64,000 nt of DNA from Verrucomicrobiota bacterium (GCA_016721945.1 JADKHC010000005.1:1-64000); one strand, 5' to 3'. Counted from the stretch's first letter, positions 17,411-27,734 are shown. Notes: a model not told the origin generated them from the sequence alone. Made by a program: numbers and translations.

Positions 17411-18310
17411 ATGAAGCTCCACGTCCTTCACCGCACCCACTTCTCCTACCGGCTTCCGGTGCGCGACAGCCTTAACGAAGTACGTCTCCAACCCGTCGAT
17501 ACGGCTGGCCAAAAAGTTGAGAGCTTCACGTTAAAAATCGCGCCTTATGCGCAACCCAAGCACCAGCTGGATTTCTACCACAACCACGTCCACCGCTTCG
17601 ACGTACTCGCTCCGCACAACGCCTTGGAGGTCGAAGCCAGTTCGGTCGTGCACACATCGACTCCGCCCGACCCCGCAACCTGCGGGCCGATCGTGTCGCT
17701 CAACTCGATGGCCAAATGTTTAGACCTGGCCGATTGTTATGATTTTCTTCAACCGAGCACCTACGTGGCGGTCGATGTCGATACCGCGAAAGTCGCCACC
17801 GAGGTGACAGCTGGCTGCGTAAACGCCTGGAGCGCCGTCATCGCCATCAAGCGCTTCATCCACGATGCCTTTCGCTACCAACCCGCCGTAACCAATGTGC
17901 ACACCAAAATGAGCGAAGTCCTGCGTCTGCGCCAAGGCGTGTGCCAGGATTTTTCCCACGTCATGATCGGCCTCTGCCGCACCTTGAGAATTCCCGCGCG
18001 CTACGTCAGCGGCTACCTCTATAACGGCCCGGCCGATCAACTAAAAGGCGCACAAGCCAGTCATGCCTGGCTTGAAGTATTTCTTCCCGGTCACGGCTGG
18101 ATCGGTGTTGACCCGACCAATCGCCTGAGAACGGGCGAGCGCCACGTAAAAATCGCTACCGGCCGCGACTACGCCGACGTTTCACCCATCCGCGGCACCT
18201 ACCGCGGCACCGGCGAACGCACCCTGCGTGTGGACGTACTCGTCACCCGCCAGGACGAAGCCATAACCCAACAACAGAGCCAAAGCCAGGGCATAGCGGT
18301 CACTCCTTGA
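17411..18310 (+). CDS. Transglutaminase-like cysteine peptidase of the alpha-E operon
   Basis: The 299-residue protein has an N-terminal beta domain (MKLHVLHRTHFSYRLPV is typical) and a C-terminal transglutaminase/protease core. The catalytic cysteine is in LRQGVCQDFSHVMIGLCRTL, the histidine in GAQASHAWLEVFLPGHGWIG and the aspartate in VDPTNR. Members of this family are cysteine peptidases or transglutaminases associated with ATP-grasp and alpha-E partners; here it is the third gene of that operon. No signal peptide is present, so it probably acts in the cytoplasm. The substrate is unknown. Confidence 0.9.
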   Translation: MKLHVLHRTHFSYRLPVRDSLNEVRLQPVDTAGQKVESFTLKIAPYAQPKHQLDFYHNHVHRFDVLAPHNALEVEASSVVHTSTPPDPATCGPIVSLNSMAKCLDLADCYDFLQPSTYVAVDVDTAKVATEVTAGCVNAWSAVIAIKRFIHDAFRYQPAVTNVHTKMSEVLRLRQGVCQDFSHVMIGLCRTLRIPARYVSGYLYNGPADQLKGAQASHAWLEVFLPGHGWIGVDPTNRLRTGERHVKIATGRDYADVSPIRGTYRGTGERTLRVDVLVTRQDEAITQQQSQSQGIAVTP

Positions 18311-18380
18311 AGTAAGGCTTTTACTGGGTCGCGAAATACCCATTGAGCCCGGGTAAGGACTACCCTAGGTTCGGTCGGAC

Positions 18381-20330
18381 ATGCCGCAAAAAAACGTCAT
18401 TCCCGAGCGCATCGCCGAAGCGCTCATGCGCTTCCCGCCGTTTTCCATGCTACCAGAAAAAGCGGTGCATGACCTCGCTAACGCAGCGACGGTCTGGATG
18501 GTGCCGACAGGGGAAACTGTCTGGAAACAGGGCGAACAACCTGGAGAAGACGTGCTTTTTCTCGCACGCGGCCGCGTTGAATACGTTTGGAACCACGAAG
18601 AGCGCAGCGAACGCGTCGATGTGCGCGATGTCGGCGACGTCCTCGGCCTGAGTGCCCTCGTGCGCAACGAACCGTTCCGCGTCACCGCGCAAGCGCTCGA
18701 AGACAGTCTTTTCTACGGCATGCCCTGGGCCAGTGTTCGCGTGTTGCTCGAACAAAATGACACCGCGCGCAACTACGTTCGCCGCCACCTTTTTTGGGCG
18801 GTGCGCGTCGGCAGCCCGATCGAATTTTCCGAGCCCACCGAGTCGAGCATCGCCGGCCGCGCCAAAAACATCCTGCAAGCCCACCTCGACGGCGCCCAGA
18901 TCGTGCAACCGCGCGCGCCCGAGCGACTACTCACCTGCGGCCCCGACTCCAGTATCCAGGAAGCGGCTACACTCATGTCGTCAAAGCGCGTGCCTTCGGT
19001 CCTGATCGTGGACGAAAAACGTCATCCACTCGGCATCGTGACGAGCAACAATCTCGTGAAACACGTCATTGTCGACGGGCAGGACAAAACCGGGCCGGTC
19101 TCGCGCATCATGGCCAGCCCAGTTTACACCATCGCCCCGCGCTCCAGCGCCACCGCCGCTACACTGCTTATGTTGCGTGAACGTATCGGCCAGGTCTGCG
19201 TGACCGAAGATGGCACGCCCAACAGCCCAGCCCTCGATGTCTGCACGCACAAGGACCTGCTCGCTCAAAGCGGCCATCATCCAGCCGGACTGCTGCGTGA
19301 AATCCGTTTCGCTAAATCTCCTGCACGCTTCCGCGAACTCTGCGACGAAATCCAAACCATCGCCCAGAGCTATCTTGAAGCAGGTATTTCCGCAATTTAC
19401 CTCGGCCAGATCTGCGCCGAACTCTACGACGAACTCGCGCAACGTCTCCTCGCGCTTTCCGCCGAGGAACTCGCCGACGAAGGTGTGAAAATCCCACGCG
19501 TGCCCTGGGCCTGGATGTCGGTCGGCAGCGATGGCCGCCGTGAACAAATCCTGCGCACCGACATGGACAACGCCCTCGTCTTCGGCTCCTCCGCCACGCC
19601 GCAGGAAGACGACCAGGCGCGCGCCATCTTTGTGCAACTCGCCAGCCGAGTGATCGACAAACTCGCCGCCGCCGGTTTCGCCCGCTGCCAAGGTGGCGTC
19701 ATGGCCCTCAATCCCAAATGGTGCCGAACCATCAACGAGTGGATAACTGAGATTGAAGCGCTCGGCACCTCCACCGACGGCGAGGCGCTCCTCCGCGCCA
19801 CGGTCCTCTACGATTTGCGCTACGTCGCAGGCGAACGCGATCTCTGCGACCAGCTGCGCGAGAAGATTCAGCAGACCGTCACCGCCCAGCCCGGCCTGCA
19901 ACGCCGCCTCGCCGAACTCATCATCGATACAGCCCCACCGCTCAACTTCATCGGCCGCTTTGTGGTCGAAACACTCGGTATCGGCAATCAGGACTTCGAT
20001 CTGAAATCTCGCGGCATGGCCCCGCTGCGCGACGCCGCCCGGCTGCTCTCACTCAAACATCAACTCAACCGTCACTATTCCACCGGCGGACGCTGGGAGG
20101 AATTGCGTCGCGGCGTGCCAAGCTTGCGCGAGACAGCCGCGCTCGCTCGCGAAGCTTATGACTTTCTCCTGCGCCTGCGCTCGCTCAACGGCCTGCGCCG
20201 AGGTGACTCCGGTCGCCACCTCGATCCGTCGACTTTGACGCAACTCGAACGCGCCCAACTCGCCAACGTCTTCGACGTCGTCCGCACGGTCCAACAAATC
20301 GTGCAGGTCCAGTTCCCTCAGAGCCGGTAA
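18381..20330 (+). CDS. cNMP-binding, CBS and DUF294 nucleotidyltransferase-like protein
   Basis: The 649-residue protein is modular. Residues about 10-125 form a cyclic-nucleotide-binding fold (GEDVLFLARGRVEYVW). About 165-290 form a pair of CBS domains (MSSKRVPSVLIVDEKRHPLG and IVTSNNLVKHV). About 300-460 form the DUF294 nucleotidyltransferase-like domain with the signature SVGSDGRREQILRTDMDNAL. The rest is the DUF294 C-terminal domain (DFDLKSRGMAPLRDAARLLS). Related proteins are GlnD-like signalling proteins that may respond to nucleotides. The following gene encodes a 3'-5' exonuclease, a pairing seen in many genomes. Which nucleotide is bound and what is modified is not known. Confidence 0.88.
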   Translation: MPQKNVIPERIAEALMRFPPFSMLPEKAVHDLANAATVWMVPTGETVWKQGEQPGEDVLFLARGRVEYVWNHEERSERVDVRDVGDVLGLSALVRNEPFRVTAQALEDSLFYGMPWASVRVLLEQNDTARNYVRRHLFWAVRVGSPIEFSEPTESSIAGRAKNILQAHLDGAQIVQPRAPERLLTCGPDSSIQEAATLMSSKRVPSVLIVDEKRHPLGIVTSNNLVKHVIVDGQDKTGPVSRIMASPVYTIAPRSSATAATLLMLRERIGQVCVTEDGTPNSPALDVCTHKDLLAQSGHHPAGLLREIRFAKSPARFRELCDEIQTIAQSYLEAGISAIYLGQICAELYDELAQRLLALSAEELADEGVKIPRVPWAWMSVGSDGRREQILRTDMDNALVFGSSATPQEDDQARAIFVQLASRVIDKLAAAGFARCQGGVMALNPKWCRTINEWITEIEALGTSTDGEALLRATVLYDLRYVAGERDLCDQLREKIQQTVTAQPGLQRRLAELIIDTAPPLNFIGRFVVETLGIGNQDFDLKSRGMAPLRDAARLLSLKHQLNRHYSTGGRWEELRRGVPSLRETAALAREAYDFLLRLRSLNGLRRGDSGRHLDPSTLTQLERAQLANVFDVVRTVQQIVQVQFPQSR

Positions 20331-20335
20331 TGCGT

Positions 20336-20456
20336 TTAACCGCAGAGGTCGCAAAGGACGCAGAGAATACAGTCTGAATATCCAGCTTCACCATATTCTT
20401 GCTCCTTCCGTCCTCCGCGCTCTCTGCGAACTCTGCGGTCAATAAAAACTCCCCAA
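20336..20456. repeat. Inverted dispersed repeat of CGCAGAG type
   Basis: AACCGCAGAGGTCGCAAAGG on the left faces the complement GCGAACTCTGCGGTCAAT on the right, with a spacer between. It lies between the DUF294 gene and the exonuclease gene. A related element with CCACAGAG words lies at 27545-27715. Confidence 0.55.
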
Positions 20457-20462
20457 CCAATC

Positions 20463-21140
20463 ATGCTCTGGTGGCGTAAAACTCCTCGTCCTCCCATCGT
20501 CGAAGCCTACCTCGAAGGCACGCCGCGTCGCATTCCCAGCAAAACGCCGCTGGCCGATCTGCTCTTCATCGTGCTCGACTGCGAAACCACGGGATTCAAC
20601 TCGACGAAGGACCGCATGCTTTCACTCGCCATTGCCGAACTGCGCAGCGGACGCCTCCACATCGCACGTTCCGCCTCTTGGCTCTTTCATCAGGATCGGC
20701 CTGTAACCGATGCCGTTTCAGTGCACGGCATCCTTCCTTCCGATACTGCGTTCGGCCAGCCTGAGCACGAAGTCATACTCGAACTCCTGCCCCGCTTACA
20801 TGGTGCAATCATTGTCGGCCACCACATCGGCTTCGATGTCGCCATGCTCAACGCCGCGATGAAACGCCATTTTCATACCAGCCTAAGAAACCAGGTGCTA
20901 GATACAGCGCGATTCGCGATGAGCGCAGTCGAGGCCTTTGCACGCACTGGTTATCCCGGTCAGCGCGAGCCCACACTTGACGAAGTCTGCGCGCAATGCG
21001 GCATCCCTCCGCTGGATCGCCACACCGCCGAAGGCGACACCTTCACCACTGCCACACTTTTTCTCGCCATGTGCGCCCGCCGCCAACGCCAGCTCGGCCG
21101 GCCCCTCCGCGCCGGAGACCTGCCGCTCGGGCCAGCGTGA
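20463..21140 (+). CDS. DnaQ-like 3'-5' exonuclease
   Basis: The 225-residue protein carries the three exonuclease motifs of the DEDDh family: VLDCETTGFN (Exo I, near residue 37), the VGHHIGFDVAMLNAAM region (Exo II, near 119) and HTAEGDTFTTATLFL (Exo III, near 185). It is smaller than a replicative epsilon subunit and lies just downstream of a DUF294/CBS protein, a pairing that recurs in bacteria and suggests a joint but undefined function. The frame starts at an ATG right after a dispersed repeat. Confidence 0.85.
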   Translation: MLWWRKTPRPPIVEAYLEGTPRRIPSKTPLADLLFIVLDCETTGFNSTKDRMLSLAIAELRSGRLHIARSASWLFHQDRPVTDAVSVHGILPSDTAFGQPEHEVILELLPRLHGAIIVGHHIGFDVAMLNAAMKRHFHTSLRNQVLDTARFAMSAVEAFARTGYPGQREPTLDEVCAQCGIPPLDRHTAEGDTFTTATLFLAMCARRQRQLGRPLRAGDLPLGPA

Positions 21141-21154
21141 GACCCGTTATCCGA

Positions 21155-21237
21155 GGTAGGGCGGGTTATCCTTAACCCGCCGCCTCCGACTCTGTTCCAA
21201 CCGGCGCGTTAAGGATAACGCGCCCTATCCTCGAACC
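21155..21237. repeat. GTAG-type inverted repeat pair between convergent genes
   Basis: GTAGGGCGGGTTATCCTTAA with its own hairpin faces a near-copy ending AAGGATAACGCGCCCTAT. A single related copy (GTAGGGCGCATTATCC) is at 47552-47580. It sits between the convergent exonuclease and decarboxylase genes and could act as a bidirectional stem-loop. Confidence 0.6.
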
Positions 21238-21275
21238 GCTTCTTTATTTCTTTAACGTGGTTCGCCTTAAGCCGC

Positions 21276-22202
<927 letters not shown>

Positions 22203-22741
22203 ACGAGGGCGAACATGGTAAAAACCCACCCCCTAGCCAGCAAAAGTTAAACTAGGCCGCCCGTTTTGGGCAAAAAACAGGGAAACCCTTAGGCGTATCC
22301 ATGCAATGGAGCCACCGATGCACACTGATAAACACAGATGCCCCGGAGGTTTGTTTTAACGCAGTGCGAAAAGTTTCCTGTTTAACCAGACAGTGAGCGA
22401 TCAGATCGCCAAAACCCTGACGTTGTTTCTGCCCCAATCTGTGCTCATCGGTGTTCATCTGTGGCCCCTTACGGCTTAGCGTAACAAAGCAGTTGGAGCA
22501 TGACCGCCAACACGGAGCGATGGACAGAAGGTGGAGCCCGATGTCTCCATCGGGCTTGATCGAAGCCGCTCTCAGAACAGCCCGTTGAGGACAACAGGCT
22601 CCACCTTTCACTGCATCCTTACGGCTGAGGTGTTGCTCGCTGCTCTCCTCGACAATCGGCGATCAATCTCGGCGTTCGCACCGCGGCATCTGCTTTCCTG
22701 CTTTCCTGCGTTCCCTAGATCGCCATAGCCTACCCGTACTC
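22203..22741. repeat. Intergenic region with dispersed repeats A and B
   Basis: No gene seen. A near-complete A repeat lies at about 22290-22478 in the same orientation as the copy at 6184-6380, and an intact B repeat at about 22530-22616. B consists of two hairpins (GCCCGATGTCTCCATCGGGC and a GCCCGTTG/CAACAGGC partner) between GGTGGAG/CTCCACC ends. The promoter of lnt must lie in the last 100 bases. Confidence 0.65.
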
Positions 22742-24466
22742 ATGTCCCAAGCGCCCGCCGAGCATTACGATCCTTACAACCAACCGCCCACGTTTTTCGA
22801 CAAACATAGGGACTGGTTCTGGGCGGCGATGGTATTTGTCTCCACGGTCGTGCTCACCGTATTTTCTTTTCCGCCGTACCATGCGGAGCTCGCGTATGCG
22901 TTTGCCGTACCCGCGATCTACTGGGCTTACCTCAAGCCGAGTTTTAAACTTTTCGCGATCACGATGGCGGCGGCACAAATGCTGGCATGGACGATTCTAC
23001 TCGGCTGGTTACACCATGTCACGTGGTTAGGGTTACTGATGCTCGGGCCGTTTATCGGCCTGTGGGTGGGCGCGTGGTATCTCGCGGTGTGGTGGACGAT
23101 TCCGCGCATGCTCGGTCGAGCGACACCGAACCGCCTGATCGCGATGCTCGGACTCGCGGCGCTGTGGGTCGTGCTCGAATGGACGCGGACATGGCTCCTC
23201 ACTGGCTTTCCGTGGCTGCCGCTCGCTGCAAGCCAATGGAAAATGGTGAGCATGCTGCAGGTCGCTTCGTTTACCGGTTCAGGCGGAATCTCGTTCATGG
23301 TGATCATGGTGAATATCGCGTTCGCAGCCTACGCGCACCGGCTCATGCGCGAAGGAGCCAAGGGCTTCAATAAGCGCAGCCAGGAATTTTTCCTCGCGAT
23401 GTTTTTGGTGATGATCTGCTTCAGCCTCTTTTTAGTAACATCATTAAACCGCCGCCATTTCATCAGGCCGCTGGCCCGCGTCGCGTTTGTGCAACCGAAC
23501 ATTCCACAAGCGGTAAAGTGGGACACTGCGAAAGCGCCAGCAATCATGCAAACGATCGAGGAACTCACATTGCGCGCAGGAGCGACGCACCCCGATCTCA
23601 TTTTATGGCCCGAGGCCGTGACGCCTTACGCGGTGAAAGGCCAACCAGAGATGCAGCGCTGGACGGAGGAACTCGTCGCGCGTGCTGGCGCACAGGTGCT
23701 GATGGGCTCGGTCGCGATCGAGAAACCGTACACGCCTGAAGAGTCCTGGTACAACGGCGCCTTCGTGATCGATCCTGCCAGTGGGTTGATGCCGCTGAGC
23801 TACGCAAAACGCCATCTCGTGCCTTTCGGCGAATACGTACCCCTGCGCGCGTTGCTCGGCTGGTTGAAAAAATTCACCGATGTCGGCGAGGACGACTTTC
23901 AACGTGGCACCGATGCAGCGACGATGTTGGTCAACTCGGCCAGCGGACCGTTCACGATCGGACCTCTCGTGTGTTACGAAGATATTTTCCCGAACCTGTC
24001 CCGACAAAGCGCGTTGGCAGGTGCCGATGTGCTCGCAGTCGTCACGAACAGCGCGTGGTTCGGCGAAGGCACCATGGCTTACCAGCAGGCAGCGCACTCG
24101 GTGCTGCGCGCGGTGGAGACGCGCCGCCCCGTGCTACGCTGCGGCAACGGTGGTTGGAGCGGCTGGATCGACGAATACGGCAACATTTGTGCCGAACTAA
24201 AGCGTCTCCCTAACGGCGTGATCACAACCCAGGTTAAACGCAACCCGACCGATAAGGAAATGAGCGCTGCGTCGGTCTATTTTCGCGGCACCACCACGGT
24301 GAACATCACGCGCGACATCCGCTGGACCGGCCAGCAAAGCTATTACACAGAACATGGCGACTGGTTCGTCTCGGTCTGCGCCGGCCTGACCGCCTTCGCT
24401 TTTCTGCTGACCCGTGTATCGAAGCCAGTGCCAAAGCCGTCCGAAGAAGAACCGGCAACGGACTGA
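22742..24466 (+). CDS. lnt: Apolipoprotein N-acyltransferase
   Basis: Lnt adds the third acyl chain to the N-terminal cysteine of lipoproteins at the outer face of the inner membrane. The 574-residue product has about seven hydrophobic segments between residues 27 and 245, then a nitrilase-like domain carrying the catalytic triad: Glu291 in LILWPEAVTPY, Lys356 in LSYAKRHLVPFGEYVPLR and Cys411 in GPLVCYEDIFP. A C-terminal membrane anchor follows near residue 550. It is somewhat longer than the E. coli enzyme. Several lipoproteins are encoded in the window. No operon partner is evident. Confidence 0.94.
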   Translation: MSQAPAEHYDPYNQPPTFFDKHRDWFWAAMVFVSTVVLTVFSFPPYHAELAYAFAVPAIYWAYLKPSFKLFAITMAAAQMLAWTILLGWLHHVTWLGLLMLGPFIGLWVGAWYLAVWWTIPRMLGRATPNRLIAMLGLAALWVVLEWTRTWLLTGFPWLPLAASQWKMVSMLQVASFTGSGGISFMVIMVNIAFAAYAHRLMREGAKGFNKRSQEFFLAMFLVMICFSLFLVTSLNRRHFIRPLARVAFVQPNIPQAVKWDTAKAPAIMQTIEELTLRAGATHPDLILWPEAVTPYAVKGQPEMQRWTEELVARAGAQVLMGSVAIEKPYTPEESWYNGAFVIDPASGLMPLSYAKRHLVPFGEYVPLRALLGWLKKFTDVGEDDFQRGTDAATMLVNSASGPFTIGPLVCYEDIFPNLSRQSALAGADVLAVVTNSAWFGEGTMAYQQAAHSVLRAVETRRPVLRCGNGGWSGWIDEYGNICAELKRLPNGVITTQVKRNPTDKEMSAASVYFRGTTTVNITRDIRWTGQQSYYTEHGDWFVSVCAGLTAFAFLLTRVSKPVPKPSEEEPATD

Positions 24467-24818
24467 CCGCAGGAAACCCGAGTGGTCTTAGCCGTATCCA
24501 TGCAGTTGAAGGTGGAGCCCGTTGTCCCTAACGGGCTGGTTTGGGAGCGGCTTCGATCAAGCCCGATGGGGACATCGGGCTCCACCTGCTGCACAGCGTT
24601 CCTCGCTGGAGATTATGCTTCAACTGCATCGTTCCGGCTTAGAAAAAGTTTTTGGCCGTTTAGGGGCGCGACCGCTGGGCGCGCCGCTCCGAATACCCAG
24701 CGCACACTCCGGTAAATCTGTGTTTATCGGTGTTAATCTGCGGCTCCATTGATTGGAGACGGGGTGGTAGCGAAGCTCGTGGGTGACAACGGGCTCAAAC
24801 ACCAAACTGATCCGCACC
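24467..24818. repeat. Intergenic region with an intact B repeat
   Basis: An intact B repeat occupies about 24507-24594. A weaker hairpin (GGGGCGCGACCGCTGGGCGCGCC) follows near 24660, and words related to repeat A (TGTGTTTATCGGTGTTAATC) occur near 24720. It separates convergent genes. No ORF of interest. Confidence 0.55.
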
Positions 24819-25670
24819 TCAGGCCAGACCAAGCTGCTGGCGCAGGTCGTTAAAGGCGACCGTCGTGTCGTCCACGCAACCGCGTATGGCTTCTTCGGAT
24901 ACACCAGCAAATGCGAGACGCTCTGGAGTAATCTCCCAAAGCCGGGCTTCGGACTTCAGACCAAGCCCCATCGTCTGCACCACCCAGCAGGCGAGATGCA
25001 AAATAACACCGAGCTTGCCATCCTTCTGATGCGCTTCGGGTTCGTGATGGTGGCGTATGCCGAGATGAACTTCTTGCGGTAACTTCCAAGCCTCAAGCAC
25101 GAGCGCAGTGGTCTCGTGACTGGTGATATTGAAATGTTCGCGTTCCCACACGCAGATATCTTCGTCATCGGGGCAGATCACGCCGGGATGTTCCTTTTCG
25201 AGCACACGACCGAGCACGAGTTTGCCGATCTGGCGCAGAAGGCCAACGGTGTAAGCTTCGTGTTCGTCTTCGGCCGCGGCCCGCGCGATGAGTTCCATCG
25301 CGAGCGCAGTGGCGACGGAGTTTTCGAAAATTTCCTTCGCGCTCAATTGATACGATGGCAGTCCATCCTTGAACGCCTGCTCGGTCATCGCGATACCGAC
25401 GATCTTGTGAACCTCGCGAAAACCCACGCGCCCAATCGCCTCTTCAAGCGAATCCACCGAGAGGCTGCCGCGGAAAAACACACTGTTGCTCAAGCGCAAT
25501 ACCCGTGCGGTAAGACCGGCATCCACGCCGATCAAATCCACAACTTTGCCCGCGTCGGCGTTGAGGTCATCAAGCAAAAGGCAGAGTTTGCCGAATATCT
25601 GTGGCGAGGTCGGAAGCTTCTGAGCCAGCCGCAGAATATGATCTTTCAGGGGTGTTTGTGCAGTGATCAT
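24819..25670 (-). CDS. HDOD-domain protein (second of a tandem pair)
   Basis: The 283-residue protein is a single HDOD domain: LPTSPQIFGKLCLLLDDLNA, the IGVDAGLTARVLRLSNSVFF segment and GRVGFREVHKIVGIAMTEQA are typical. HDOD domains are HD-superfamily relatives often linked to signalling and stress, but most lack a demonstrated enzymatic activity. It is about 50 per cent identical by eye to the 285-residue protein encoded immediately upstream (25756-26613), so the pair arose by tandem duplication. The 85-bp gap and common direction suggest one transcript. Confidence 0.85.
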   Translation of the reverse strand: MITAQTPLKDHILRLAQKLPTSPQIFGKLCLLLDDLNADAGKVVDLIGVDAGLTARVLRLSNSVFFRGSLSVDSLEEAIGRVGFREVHKIVGIAMTEQAFKDGLPSYQLSAKEIFENSVATALAMELIARAAAEDEHEAYTVGLLRQIGKLVLGRVLEKEHPGVICPDDEDICVWEREHFNITSHETTALVLEAWKLPQEVHLGIRHHHEPEAHQKDGKLGVILHLACWVVQTMGLGLKSEARLWEITPERLAFAGVSEEAIRGCVDDTTVAFNDLRQQLGLA

Positions 25671-25755
25671 GACACGAGAGAACGTTAACTAACATCGACC
25701 CAAATCATTTCAGCTGAAACGCAAAGCCCGCAACCGGAACCAATCCGTATCCGCC

Positions 25756-26613
25756 TCAGCCTGTCTTCAGCCGCGTCTTCAACGCATCGAGCGCTTCCTG
25801 CGTCACCCCGACACAAGCCTGTACCGCCTCCTCATTCAACCCGGCACGCTGGAGAACATCTTCATTGAGCGACCACTGCTTGGCTTCGGCCTTGAGGCCC
25901 TTGCCCATCTGATTTGCCACCCAACAGGACAGATGCAAAAGCGCTCCCAAGGGCCCGGCTTCGTCGTCGGGCTGATAGTGATTTTTCACGCCGTGATAAA
26001 CGCGGTCGGACATGTGCCATTCTTCCATCACCATCGCACCGACTTCGTTGCTGGTGATACCTGCCCAGGCACGTTCCCAAGTTGGCAGATCAAAGTTTTC
26101 TTTATCGGGGCAAATCACACCCGGCTGCTCGATTTCCAGCAGCGTATCGAGCACCAGTTTACCCACCGGCCGCAACAACCCCATCGTATAAGCCACGCCT
26201 TCTTCCTCGCCGGCCGTGCCCGCGAGATGCTCCATCGCCAGCGCGGTGACGACTGAGTTTTCCCAAACTTGGGCCGCAGTAAGATTATAAACGGGAAGCC
26301 CGCTCTGAAAAACTTGGTCGGTCATCGCCACGCCCACGATCTTATGAACCTCGCGAAAACCCACGCGACTGATCGCGTCCTCCAACGTACTCACCGACAT
26401 GTCGCCGCGAAAGAAAACGCTATTGCTCATACGAATCACCCGCGAAGTCAGCCCCGCATCCACGGACGCCAGCTTCACGATGTCGTCCACATCGGCATCC
26501 ACGTTGCTCAACAGCATACCAAGCCGACCAAAAATACCCGGCGATGTAGGGAGCTTGCGCGCAAAGCGCATGACACGGTCTTTAATCGTGGTGTCCGTAG
26601 TGGTGGTCGACAT
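25756..26613 (-). CDS. HDOD-domain protein (first of a tandem pair)
   Basis: This 285-residue paralogue of the next gene reads LPTSPGIFGRLGMLLSNVDA near its start, then LASVDAGLTSRVIRMSNSVF and SRVGFREVHKIVGVAMTDQV. Its C-terminal half contains WERAWAGITSNEVGAMVMEE where the paralogue has WEREHFNITSHETTALVLEA, so a histidine in the paralogue is an asparagine here. It is transcribed away from the creB-like gene, with about 160 bp between them. Function by family only: a regulatory HDOD protein. Confidence 0.85.
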   Translation of the reverse strand: MSTTTTDTTIKDRVMRFARKLPTSPGIFGRLGMLLSNVDADVDDIVKLASVDAGLTSRVIRMSNSVFFRGDMSVSTLEDAISRVGFREVHKIVGVAMTDQVFQSGLPVYNLTAAQVWENSVVTALAMEHLAGTAGEEEGVAYTMGLLRPVGKLVLDTLLEIEQPGVICPDKENFDLPTWERAWAGITSNEVGAMVMEEWHMSDRVYHGVKNHYQPDDEAGPLGALLHLSCWVANQMGKGLKAEAKQWSLNEDVLQRAGLNEEAVQACVGVTQEALDALKTRLKTG

Positions 26614-26777
26614 AAGGCTACCCTTTTATCGGCCGGTTTTCAGCAAATCTGAAGCCGTAAGAATACGCCTGAGGGCAACTGCCTAGTCGGATACGTATCG
26701 CGCTGCCCACAAGTTTCTTGATCACGCCCTGCATTGACCGCCTTGGCCGCCTCGCCCAACATTTCAGCCTTTCCCGC

Positions 26778-27539
26778 GTGCCCCAGAAAATCCTTATCAT
26801 CGAAGACGAGCCCGCCATTGCCGACACGCTGCTCTATGCGCTCAAGACCGAGGGTTTCGAACCTCACTGGTGCGCCACAGGCCAGGCCGGCCTCGCCGCG
26901 CTGACCGCACAGAACTTCGCCCTCGTCGTCCTCGACGTCGGCCTGCCCGACGGCAGCGGCTTCGAATTCTGCAAAACTATCCGCACGCGCTCCGAAGTCC
27001 CCATCATCTTCCTCACCGCCCGCGCCAGCGAGATCGACCGCGTCGTCGGCCTCGAAATCGGCGGCGACGACTACCTCGTCAAACCCTTCAGCCCCCGCGA
27101 ACTCACCGCCCGCGTAAAAGCCATCCTCCGCCGAACCAATGGCCATGGCACAAAAGCTCAGATTCCAAATCCCAAATCTCCTGCCCCACCGCCGTCCGCC
27201 GCGCCCGCCTCCTCATCTGAAATCTCCAATTTCAAATCACAGATTTCGCCCTCGCCCACCTTCGCCCTCGATGACGCCCGCTGCCAGATCGCCTACCGAG
27301 GACGCACGCTCGACCTGACCCGCTACGAATTCCGTCTACTCAAAGCCCTGCTGGTCCAGCCCGGCCGCGTTTTCTCGCGCGACCAGCTCATGACCGCCGC
27401 CTGGGAAGAACCCGCCGCCAGCCTCGACCGCACCGTCGACGCCCACATCAAAACTCTCCGCGCCAAACTCCGCGCCATCGACCCAACCACCGACCCCATC
27501 CAAACCCACCGCGGCCTCGGCTACTCCCTGCGCGAATAA
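26778..27539 (+). CDS. creB: CreB-like OmpR-family response regulator
   Basis: The receiver domain starts QKILIIEDEPAIADTLLYAL, with the acidic pocket in EDE, the phospho-acceptor aspartate in ALVVLDVGLPDGSGFEF and the lysine in DDYLVKPFSPRELTARVKAI. A winged-helix domain follows, with LTRYEFRLLKALLVQPGRVF and the closing HRGLGYSLRE. Position next to a CreC-like kinase and near creD supports CreB, the regulator that binds TTCAC-N6-TTCAC tags. The two domains are joined by an unusual linker of about 45 residues whose DNA resembles dispersed repeat sequence. I chose the GTG at 26778; the frame is open from 26718. Confidence 0.8.
   Translation: MPQKILIIEDEPAIADTLLYALKTEGFEPHWCATGQAGLAALTAQNFALVVLDVGLPDGSGFEFCKTIRTRSEVPIIFLTARASEIDRVVGLEIGGDDYLVKPFSPRELTARVKAILRRTNGHGTKAQIPNPKSPAPPPSAAPASSSEISNFKSQISPSPTFALDDARCQIAYRGRTLDLTRYEFRLLKALLVQPGRVFSRDQLMTAAWEEPAASLDRTVDAHIKTLRAKLRAIDPTTDPIQTHRGLGYSLRE
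27160..27256 (+). repeat. Repeat-like insert in the creB linker
   Basis: The DNA between the receiver and DNA-binding domains contains AGATTCCAAATCCCAAATCT and, about 60 bases on, GAAATCTCCAATTTCAAATC followed by ACAGATTTC, low-complexity words unlike the GC-rich coding around them. It is in frame and encodes the linker QIPNPKSPAPPP through SEISNFKSQISP. Confidence 0.5.
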
Positions 27540-27544
27540 AGCGT

Positions 27545-27718
27545 TCACGACCTTTTCTACCACAGAGCACACCGAGCTCAGACCCAGAGGGCACAGAGAA
27601 AACCTCGATCTCCAAAATCTCCCCCCGTTCTTTCTCTTTCTCGTTCTCCCCTTCCCCCGTCTCCCTCCTCCGTGCCCTCTGTGAAAGCGCTCTGTGTCCT
27701 CTGTGGCCCAATCCCGAT
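27545..27718. repeat. Inverted repeat of CCACAGAG type between creB and creC
   Basis: The spacer opens with ACCACAGAGCACACCGAG and closes with CTCTGTGTCCTCTGTGGCC, forming a long imperfect palindrome. It separates two genes expected to be co-transcribed and resembles the element at 20336-20456. Confidence 0.6.
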
Positions 27719-27734
27719 TTCGCCCTAAATCTCC

